Origin: Salidesulfovibrio brasiliensis JCM 12178
GTDB taxonomy: Bacteria; Desulfobacterota; Desulfovibrionia; Desulfovibrionales; Desulfovibrionaceae
Reading direction: 5' to 3'
DNA length: 34,253 nt
Assembly: GCF_001311825.1 (NCBI RefSeq)
Contig: NZ_BBCB01000029.1
Location: 1 to 34,253, forward strand
In this document: in pieces, positions 28,385 through 34,253 of the stretch
Position numbering within the stretch: position 1 is the first letter of the stretch
How the letters are laid out: each line of letters begins with the position of its first letter
The notes under the pieces: generated by a model
What the model saw: the letters and a program-made list of their open reading frames with translations, nothing else
Database searches by the model: none
Told to the model about the DNA's origin: nothing
Program-made: the position numbers and the translations under genes

Positions 28385-29274
28385 TGTGATTGTTCGAAAA
28401 TGTTCCAGTATGCTCCAATTGGAGTGTCCGGTACTGGGTTTGGGTCAAGCATGTCCAAAGCGGTCTCCATCCCCGTCGCCAGCTTTTCCGGGTGTTGCAG
28501 GATCGTTGCAATCGCTTCCGGTCCGTAGAGCGCGGCGCTGACGGCGAGCTTCGGGGCCATGCCTGCGGCGAGGGCGACATGGAGAGCCGTGCGGAACTGC
28601 TCGTTGTTCTTGTAGGCGTTCGCAAGCTCTTCAAATGATTTGCCTGTAGCGTCGACACCTTCTGTGATAGCCTTGCCCACGGCATCGGGCACCTCACGGT
28701 CAAGCTCCTGTATCGCTTCACCGGTGCGCTCTACAAGCTTTTCGGCAACCCCCGGAAGCTTGTCCCCCAACTCGCCGAGGGCATTGCCCGTGCCCTCGAA
28801 CAGTTGCTCCATGACGCTGCCGAACGTGTAACGCTTCCGGCCGCCCTCGCGCATCTCATCCTGATCCGCCACAATGGATTTGGCGGACTGTTTCGGCTTT
28901 GCCGGACGATTCTTTGCTTCGGCTGCCTGAAGTGGCTGTTTCTTTTGGGAAAGAGCCAGATCGCCGCCCGTCAGGAGAGACCTGCCGGGCCGCTGTTGTT
29001 TGAGAAGCGCGCTGCCGGGCTTGTTCTCCTCGCCGTAATCATGGTTCAGGGACATCCCGGCCCCGTCGTCCGAGGGCCTCCACGGTTCAGGCTTCTCCTC
29101 AAGCCACCATGTCATCTTTCGGTGCGGATCGCTCCATTTGTCGCGCGGGTTTTCGTCCTTGCGCACGGGTTCGTAAACGCCGTCGCCATAGCGAATCCAT
29201 TCGCGCTTGCGTCCGCCGGTGGCGGGATCGTAAGCTAGCTTTCTGTACTTGTCATCCGTATTGTTGCCGGACAT
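28381..29274 (-). CDS. 297-residue protein heading the tandem array (putative polymorphic toxin)
   Basis: I do not recognise the family. There is no signal peptide. The N-terminal 140 residues are hydrophilic and rich in Trp, Lys and Pro (LAYDPATGGRKREWIRYGDG; DPHRKMTWWLEEKPEPW), possibly a delivery or binding region. Residues about 150-225 form amphipathic helices, 228-258 are hydrophobic (ALHVALAAGMAPKLAVSAAL), then HPEKLATGME (261-270) leads to the tail DPNPVPDTPIGAYWNIFEQSQ. Partial copies of this last region recur before each downstream membrane gene. ATG 29274 has AAGGAG upstream. A membrane-active toxin would fit the hydrophobic helices and membrane partners (inference). Confidence 0.72.
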   Translation of the reverse strand: MSGNNTDDKYRKLAYDPATGGRKREWIRYGDGVYEPVRKDENPRDKWSDPHRKMTWWLEEKPEPWRPSDDGAGMSLNHDYGEENKPGSALLKQQRPGRSLLTGGDLALSQKKQPLQAAEAKNRPAKPKQSAKSIVADQDEMREGGRKRYTFGSVMEQLFEGTGNALGELGDKLPGVAEKLVERTGEAIQELDREVPDAVGKAITEGVDATGKSFEELANAYKNNEQFRTALHVALAAGMAPKLAVSAALYGPEAIATILQHPEKLATGMETALDMLDPNPVPDTPIGAYWNIFEQSQ

Positions 29275-29333
29275 CCTGCGGCTCCTTTCGATTTGTGCCT
29301 GCCGCGCAGGCGGTTGAAGAGTATCGAAGGGAG

Positions 29334-29411
29334 TATACACCCGGTTTCGGGCACGGAAGGAAAGCACCCTTTGTCGGGCGAAAAAAGGCTGCGAAATGCC
29401 GCTTGACAGGG
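29334..29411. repeat. Right copy of the 78-bp imperfect direct repeat
   Basis: It begins tatacacccggtttc and ends cttgacaggg, matching 25303-25380 in the same orientation. It lies between the hemW stop and the head gene of the array. A TATACT box on the minus strand (29332-29337) points toward that gene but lacks a good -35. Confidence 0.7.
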
Positions 29412-29412
29412 G

Positions 29413-30645
29413 TCAGTCGCTGAAGACGAGGCTGCGGATGATGGCGTTGGACACGAGCATGCCGTTCTTGGTCAGCTTGAGCCTGCCGCGCACGAGCCGG
29501 ACGAGGTTCTCACGGTGCAGGGCGGCCACCAGCTTTTCGCGGCGCTTGACGAGGTCGAACCCCGCCCGCTCGCGAAACGCCTTCAGATCGAGCCCCTTGG
29601 CGGTACGCAGGGAGAGCATGACCATCTCGGAGAGCAGGTCGTTGTCCGAGAGCTCTTCGAAGTCGTCGCCCGCAAAGCTGCCCCGTACGGCTGCGTCGTA
29701 TTCGTCCAGATAGCGGGGGTTGGTGAACCTGCGGCGACCGATGGTGGACACGGCGGAAGGGCCGAGGCCGAGGTAGTCGGTGCCGTCCCAGTAGCCGCTG
29801 TTGTGCTTGCTGGCAAAGCCCATGCGCGCGAAATTGGAGACCTCGTAGTGCATGTAGCCCATGGACTCGAGGTACTCCGCGCCGTAGATGAACATGCGGC
29901 CCTGCTCGGTATCCGAGGGCAGTTCGATCTCGCCGCGCTCAAGCAGCTTGTTGAGCTGCGTTTTCGGTTCCATGGTCAGGCTGTAGGCCGAGATGTGCTC
30001 AGGCTTGAGCTCGGCCACTTCCTTGAGCTGGTCGATCCACGCCTTGAGCCGCTGCTTTGGCAGGCCCCAGATGAAGTCGAGGCTGATGTTCAGGAATCCG
30101 GCGTCGCGGGCCGCGTGATACGCCTGCACGGCGTGGGCCGAGGAGTGCGGGCGGCCGAGCAGCAACAGGTCCTCGTCCCTGAGGCTCTGCACGCCGAGCG
30201 ACAGGCGGTTGAACCCCATGGACATGAGCCCCCGGAACCAGCTCACGTCGCAGGCCGAGTCCGGGTTTGCTTCCAGCGTGACCTCCATGCCGTCCTGAAA
30301 TCCGAAATGCTTGTGCAGCGCCTTCATGACCTGATCCAGCTGGTGCAGCGGATACAGGCTCGGGGTGCCGCCGCCGAAGTAGACGGTTCGCAGCTTGGGC
30401 TTGCCAAGCCGCTTGCTCCAGAGTTCGATCTCCTTGAGCAGGGTTTTGTGATACCACGCGAACTTGGCGTCGTTGAACGCCTGCGAGTGGAAGGTGCAGT
30501 AATGGCAGCGCGAACGGCAGAACGGCACGTGCACGTACAATAGCAGGCCGGTGTCGGCGAGCGCGGGGGTCTTGGGACCGGAGTTGCCGGAGGTGAAGGG
30601 AAAGGCCGGACTGACGGCCGTGCCGGGCTGGTGAATCTTGGCCAT
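29413..30645 (-). CDS. hemW: HemW-like radical SAM protein (heme chaperone)
   Basis: The protein has 410 residues. YVHVPFCRSRCHYCTFHS carries the C-x3-C-x2-C cluster and the aromatic-Phe context of HemW, distinct from HemN, which has a fourth Cys. VYFGGGTPSLYP, TLEANPDS, RLSLGVQS and ISLDFIWGLPKQ are conserved barrel motifs, and a HemN-type C-terminal domain (FARMGFASKHNSGYWDG) follows. HemW binds heme and delivers it to membrane respiratory proteins. About 30 extra residues precede the core. ATG 30645 is one base after the stop of the upstream membrane-protein gene. Confidence 0.92.
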   Translation of the reverse strand: MAKIHQPGTAVSPAFPFTSGNSGPKTPALADTGLLLYVHVPFCRSRCHYCTFHSQAFNDAKFAWYHKTLLKEIELWSKRLGKPKLRTVYFGGGTPSLYPLHQLDQVMKALHKHFGFQDGMEVTLEANPDSACDVSWFRGLMSMGFNRLSLGVQSLRDEDLLLLGRPHSSAHAVQAYHAARDAGFLNISLDFIWGLPKQRLKAWIDQLKEVAELKPEHISAYSLTMEPKTQLNKLLERGEIELPSDTEQGRMFIYGAEYLESMGYMHYEVSNFARMGFASKHNSGYWDGTDYLGLGPSAVSTIGRRRFTNPRYLDEYDAAVRGSFAGDDFEELSDNDLLSEMVMLSLRTAKGLDLKAFRERAGFDLVKRREKLVAALHRENLVRLVRGRLKLTKNGMLVSNAIIRSLVFSD

Positions 30646-30648
30646 GGG

Positions 30649-31038
30649 TCAGCGTTTCCATGTGGGGCGCTGGCGCAGCACCGACACCCCGCCGCACAGG
30701 AAATAGACGCCCACCAGCAGGTTGAGCAGCACGAACGGCAGTGAGGGGGCAGGTCCTGCGGCCTGCGGAGCCATGAGCGCGGCCGCGCCTGCCACGAGGT
30801 TCAACGCCCCGTTGATGATAAGCAGCAGGCCGGTGCCCCACGTGGCCACCACCTGCCGTTTCCATGTGAACCATGCCAGCACGACATAGACGGTCAGCGC
30901 GAGCGTCTGCGATTCGGCCACATCCATGTTCCCCGCCAAAAGGCTCACCGCCAGCCGCGTGGCGGGCTGCAGCACGAAGGCCGCGAGGATGACCTCCAGC
31001 CGGAGCAGCTTGGCGAGCCGTTTACCCACTGTGCTCAT
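30649..31038 (-). CDS. Small membrane protein of unknown function
   Basis: The protein has 129 residues with four hydrophobic segments (about 16-36, 47-58, 64-88 and 100-120; for example TLALTVYVVLAWFTW and FVLLNLLVGVYFLCGGVSVL). I do not recognise a family. Its start overlaps the queH stop as ATGA, and hemW follows at once, so queH, this gene and hemW form one operon. Confidence 0.72.
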   Translation of the reverse strand: MSTVGKRLAKLLRLEVILAAFVLQPATRLAVSLLAGNMDVAESQTLALTVYVVLAWFTWKRQVVATWGTGLLLIINGALNLVAGAAALMAPQAAGPAPSLPFVLLNLLVGVYFLCGGVSVLRQRPTWKR

Positions 31039-31595
31039 CCGTCTTTCTCCGTCTTGCCGAGCTGGCCTTTATAGCGCTCGAATTCGCTGTGGATGCAGCC
31101 GCAATACTGCTGGCGGTAGATGCCCCACTCCTTGGAGGTCTCGATGCCTTCCTTCCAGCCGGTGCGGAAGTCCTCGTAGTGGAAGGCGGTCTTGCCGCCG
31201 CCCATGTCCTTGCCGAGCCGGGCTATCTCGTCGTGCTTCTGCATCTTGCTGTAAAGGAGAGTGCTTGTGAAAAACGGGAACCGACCGCGCTTGGCGATGG
31301 ACACGGTGCGCTCCAGCCGCATGGCGTAGCAGTGGAAGCAGCGGTTGTCCTCGCGCCATGCCACGGCCCGCAGAAATCCTTTCGGGTCGTACTCTTCGTC
31401 CTTGACGATGGCCTTTATGCCGAGCCGTTCGGCCACCTCAAGACAGCCGTCGCGCCGTTTGAGGTATTCGGAAAGCGGATGGATATTCGGGTTGTGGAAA
31501 AAACCCGTGACGGCGTACCCCTGATCCTGCAACCGCCGGATGACGGAGATGGAACAGGGGCCGCAGCAGATATGCAGTAGTATTCGCGTGTCCAT
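31035..31595 (-). CDS. queH: Epoxyqueuosine reductase QueH
   Basis: The protein has 186 residues. LLHICCGPCS at the N-terminus, RCFHCYAMRLE in the middle and QYCGCIHS near the end are the Cys motifs of QueH (former DUF208), which bind iron-sulfur and metal centres. QueH reduces epoxyqueuosine to queuosine in tRNA wobble position 34, replacing QueG. ATG 31595 has AAAGGG six bases upstream and is preferred over an upstream in-frame start. First gene of the operon with the membrane protein and hemW. Confidence 0.93.
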   Translation of the reverse strand: MDTRILLHICCGPCSISVIRRLQDQGYAVTGFFHNPNIHPLSEYLKRRDGCLEVAERLGIKAIVKDEEYDPKGFLRAVAWREDNRCFHCYAMRLERTVSIAKRGRFPFFTSTLLYSKMQKHDEIARLGKDMGGGKTAFHYEDFRTGWKEGIETSKEWGIYRQQYCGCIHSEFERYKGQLGKTEKDG

Positions 31596-31661
31596 GGATG
31601 GCCCTTTCCCGGAGTACCGGGCAGGCACAGTGTGCGTCCTGCGGGCGGGTTTGTAAAGTCG

Positions 31662-32438
31662 TCAGGGATGGTAGCGGGCGATCATCTCGCGGTATTCGGG
31701 CGTCTTCTTGAAGAGGATCAGTGCTTCGGAGAACGCCTTCACGGTTTCGGCGGAGACGGTTTCCCGGCTGAAGAGGGTATAGAGCGCGCGCTCGCCAAGG
31801 GCTTCGGCGGCAGGCACAACAGTTCCCGTCAGGCTGAGGCTGTCGATGATCCACAGCCCGTTGAGGTAGTCGGCCAGAAGGGCGTCGAGCCGACCGTTGG
31901 CGAGCTTTCGGATGTTGGTCTCATTGTCGGAAACGTACTGGACGTTTGCTATCTGCCTGACGCGGTCCAGCACTTTCTGCGGATACTGGTAGCCGAGCAC
32001 AAGGCCCACGGTCTGTCCCTTGAGGTCCTCAAGGGCGTTGATAGTGCTGCCCTTAGGGACGAAAATTCGCCATGAGGCATGCATGAGCGGTTCGTCCGGG
32101 TAGTGGTAGACGGCTTCGCGCTTGGCGGTGCGCACACCGGAAACGAGCAGGTCCAGCTCCCCGTGGGTCAGCATGTTCAGTCCGCGCTTCCACGGCACGC
32201 TGTATACCCGAGAGACATCCTTGTTCATGGACTTGAACACTGCAAGGGTGATCTCTGAAGCAATTCCAAAGGCCTCCCCGTCCTGCACAAATTCGTACGG
32301 GGGCCAAGTGTCCGCGCCCATCCTGTAGACAATCGGTTCTGCTACCGGGCCGTCAGAGCCGTTTGCATCGGCCATGGCGGTGGACGGGACAAAACCGATC
32401 ACCAGAAGGATCATGATTAAAGAGAGGACTCTTCCCAT
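31662..32438 (-). CDS. Periplasmic solute-binding protein, family 3 type
   Basis: The protein has 258 residues with a signal peptide (LIMILLVIGFVPSTAMA). TWPPYEFVQDGEAFGIASEI and RGLNMLTHGELDLLVSGVRT follow the bacterial extracellular solute-binding family 3, which usually binds amino acids. No ABC transporter permease or ATPase gene is adjacent, so it may be an orphan binding or sensory protein. ATG 32438 lacks a good ribosome site; an internal ATG 24 bases later would still leave a signal peptide. Confidence 0.85.
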   Translation of the reverse strand: MGRVLSLIMILLVIGFVPSTAMADANGSDGPVAEPIVYRMGADTWPPYEFVQDGEAFGIASEITLAVFKSMNKDVSRVYSVPWKRGLNMLTHGELDLLVSGVRTAKREAVYHYPDEPLMHASWRIFVPKGSTINALEDLKGQTVGLVLGYQYPQKVLDRVRQIANVQYVSDNETNIRKLANGRLDALLADYLNGLWIIDSLSLTGTVVPAAEALGERALYTLFSRETVSAETVKAFSEALILFKKTPEYREMIARYHP

Positions 32439-32509
32439 ATCTCATTAATACGGGAAAAGCCCTCCCTCTGCAAATCATTCTCGTATAGGGAAGTTATTAT
32501 TCTGGCGTA

Positions 32510-33985
32510 TCAGTGGCCGCAGACGCTCGGTTCAATGGCGATCTTCACGGTCCTGTTGCAACGTTCTCCAAGGCGTTCAAGCATTTCGCGCTTGTGGTTG
32601 AGCAGGTAGAGGGCCAGCTCCTGATGGCAGGAGTAGAGCAGCGCCTCGGTGCAGTCTGCCTTGCGCAGCATGCGGTGGATGTCCTTGAGGGCGGAGAGCG
32701 CCTGCCACTCCATGTTGCGGCGGATGCCGGTGCCGCCGCAGCAGGGACAGGGCTCGGTGCTCAGGGAGATGGCCGAGGACCCGAGCCGCTGGCGCACGAT
32801 CTCCATGAGCCCGAAGCTGGAGATGCGGCCAACGTCGGTGCGGGCGCGGTCGGTCTTCATCGCCCCGCGCATGGTCTTCTCGACCTCGCGGCAGTGCTTG
32901 GGATCCTTCATCTCGATGAAGTCGATGACGATCTGGCCGCCGATGTCGCGCAGCCGGAGCTGGCGGGCGATCTCTTCGGCGGCTTCCATGTTGGTCTTGA
33001 GCGCCATCTTGTGGAAATTGCGTTCTCCGCCGATCTTGCCGGAGTTGATGTCCACGGCGGTGAGGGCCTCGGTGGCGTCGATGACCAGACGGCCGCCCGA
33101 GGGCAGGGTCACTTCGCGGGAGTACACTTCCTGAATCTGTCGGGTGACGTTGAAGCGTTCCCAGAGGGAGAGCTCGGGGTCGGAGTGCAGCTTCACGAGG
33201 TTCTGCTTGCGCGGGAAGGTCAGGGCCGCGAACTGCTTGACCTCTTCAAAGGTGTCGGCGTCGTCCACCCATATTTCCACCACGTCGGAGGTCAGGTAGT
33301 CGCGCACGGAGCGGGCCGCGAGGTTGAGTTCCTTGTAGACGATGGAGGGCGCCTTCACTTCCTGCGCCTTCTTGCGCACGTCTTTCCAGAGGCGGTTGAG
33401 ATACTTGTAGTCGCGTTCCAGCGCGGCCTTGGACTGGCCCACGGCGGCGGTGCGGGCGATAAGCCCCACGCCTTCCTCGGGCGAGAGGGTGTCGAGCACT
33501 TTCTTGAGGCGCGTGCGCTCCTTCTCGTCCTCGATCTTGCGGGACACGCCCTTCTGGTCCCGGCCGATGGTGTAGACGAAGCTGCGTCCGGGCAGGGACA
33601 GGTTGGTGGTCATGAACGCGCCCTTTTTGCCGGTGGGTTCCTTGACCACCTGCACGAGCATCTCCTGACCAGCTTTGAGCACCTGCTGCATCAGCGGGTA
33701 CTTGGCGCCCTTTCTCAGCTTGTAGCTGCCGGTGTAGTATTCGGGGTGGACTTCATCGATCTGCAGGAACCCGTTGCGCTCGGCCCCGTAGTTGATGAAG
33801 GCGGCCTGAAGGCCGTTGTCGATGTTGTGGATGTAGCCCTTGTAGATGTTGCCGCGCGTCTTCTGCTGGTGGGCCATCTCAACGTAGTATTCCTGGACGC
33901 GGCCTTCCTCGGCGATGACAACTTCAACCTGCTCACCCGGAAGAACCGAGATGAACATTTTCTGCCGCTTCTTTTTTGCGGTCAT
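32510..33985 (-). CDS. rng: Ribonuclease G/E family protein
   Basis: The protein has 491 residues, the size of RNase G. An S1-like domain at about 35-120 (GNIYKGYIHNIDNGLQAAFI) precedes the catalytic core with TAVDINSG and QIVIDFIEM, which carry the metal-binding Asp residues (the second motif ends in Glu where RNase E has Asp). PCPCCGGTG is the zinc-link motif for tetramer formation. The enzyme cuts 5'-monophosphorylated single-stranded RNA, in rRNA maturation and mRNA decay. GAGAGG precedes ATG 33985. The frame is intact. Confidence 0.95.
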   Translation of the reverse strand: MTAKKKRQKMFISVLPGEQVEVVIAEEGRVQEYYVEMAHQQKTRGNIYKGYIHNIDNGLQAAFINYGAERNGFLQIDEVHPEYYTGSYKLRKGAKYPLMQQVLKAGQEMLVQVVKEPTGKKGAFMTTNLSLPGRSFVYTIGRDQKGVSRKIEDEKERTRLKKVLDTLSPEEGVGLIARTAAVGQSKAALERDYKYLNRLWKDVRKKAQEVKAPSIVYKELNLAARSVRDYLTSDVVEIWVDDADTFEEVKQFAALTFPRKQNLVKLHSDPELSLWERFNVTRQIQEVYSREVTLPSGGRLVIDATEALTAVDINSGKIGGERNFHKMALKTNMEAAEEIARQLRLRDIGGQIVIDFIEMKDPKHCREVEKTMRGAMKTDRARTDVGRISSFGLMEIVRQRLGSSAISLSTEPCPCCGGTGIRRNMEWQALSALKDIHRMLRKADCTEALLYSCHQELALYLLNHKREMLERLGERCNRTVKIAIEPSVCGH

Positions 33986-34028
33986 GTTTTCCTCTCAATG
34001 AAAAATCGTTCATGTCACGACAGGACGG

Positions 34029-34253
34029 TTAATCGCGCATCTCGTGGTCGATGCCGTGGTAGAAGACGCCGCCGGGGTCGGTCCTTTCGACGAGTTCGCC
34101 TCGCCGGACCAGCTCGGAACACAGTGTTTCCGTGCGGTTCTTCTCCACGCCAAGGGCCTCCGAGAGCTGCGCGGCGGTCTGCGGCCGCCGGTCGAGCGAC
34201 GCCTGATGAGGGCGATCACCTGATCGTCGGTCTGCGCGCCCTTGCGCGCGGCC
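34029..34253 (-). CDS. Winged-helix-like protein, C-terminal part, frameshifted; runs off the right edge
   Basis: About 65 residues are visible. QTAAQLSEALGVEKNRTETL and CSELVRRGELVERTDPGG form a winged helix-turn-helix, ending FYHGIDHEMRD. Upstream TDDQVIALI is in another frame; adding one C at about 34206 (ATC-CAG) joins it as ALIQASLDRRPQ. The gene precedes rng on the same strand with about 40 bases between, so the two may be co-transcribed. A DNA-binding regulator is likely; its target is unknown. Confidence 0.6.
   Translation of the reverse strand, partial: GRAQGRADRRSGDRPHQASLDRRPQTAAQLSEALGVEKNRTETLCSELVRRGELVERTDPGGVFYHGIDHEMRD

Larger units (their letters stand above)
25829..28497. 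repeat. Tandem array of five tail-plus-membrane-protein modules
   Basis: A block equivalent to gtcgccagcttttccggg occurs at 26273 (diverged), 26824, 27389, 27943 and 28475, spaced 532 to 565 bases. Each is followed on the minus strand by a small membrane gene that ends in a shared EPLEGFY-coding block. Modules 1 and 4 are nearly identical; the others differ in the tail and in the membrane segments while keeping the boundaries. Confidence 0.8.

Noticed and set aside
25829-28497. Five regularly spaced repeats as a CRISPR-like array
   Set aside because: Spacing is over 500 bases, the repeats encode protein segments, and no cas gene is present.

Overview
The window looks like chromosomal DNA of a GC-rich delta-proteobacterium, most likely a Desulfovibrio-type sulfate reducer. 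This is inferred from the gene set: large hybrid sensor kinases, a PAS domain with a cysteine cluster, a QueH-type queuosine enzyme, an E/G-type RNase and many small lineage-specific secreted proteins. No rRNA, tRNA or CRISPR array was found.

Layout. 1-0.3 kb: the start of a TonB-like protein. 0.45-10.1 kb: a signalling block with two hybrid histidine kinases (the first ends in an Hpt-like domain, the second in a canonical Hpt), a CheY-like receiver overlapping the second kinase, a CBS-ACT protein, a radical SAM protein, a secreted protein and a degenerate EAL-HDOD protein. 10.1-12.7 kb: a phage-like regulatory patch with a small ORF behind a good promoter, a DUF6941-like protein, an S24-type repressor and, divergently, a DUF5675-like protein plus a small HTH protein. 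12.6-22.1 kb: envelope and housekeeping genes (lipoproteins, an NlpC/P60 peptidase, dapF, an EamA transporter, a TPR cluster and a MORN protein). 22.2-25.2 kb: a TIM-barrel protein, thioredoxin 2 (trxC) and ilvD. 29.4-34.3 kb: hemW, a membrane protein, queH, a solute-binding protein, an RNase G/E protein and a winged-helix fragment.

The most interesting region is 25.3-29.4 kb, AT-richer than its surroundings and entirely on the minus strand. A 297-residue protein with a hydrophobic C-terminal part is followed by five tandem modules of about 0.55 kb. Each module encodes a small protein with two membrane segments, a C-x6-C-x-DLS-x-YN loop, a zinc ribbon and a near-invariant EPLEGFYxRHPxxK tail. 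Between the modules lie orphan copies of the large protein's last 40-50 residues. They keep the anchor QHPEKLATGM (changed in one copy) but most have a different final tail. This is the layout expected of a polymorphic toxin followed by displaced toxin-tail/immunity cassettes, but I do not recognise the families. The block is bracketed by two imperfect 78-bp direct repeats.

A caution on sequence quality: about ten genes are each broken by what looks like the loss of a single base, often in a short G or C run. Restoring one base per break repairs each complete gene. This points to sequencing or assembly error more than gene decay. Two other interruptions are in-frame stops and are treated separately.
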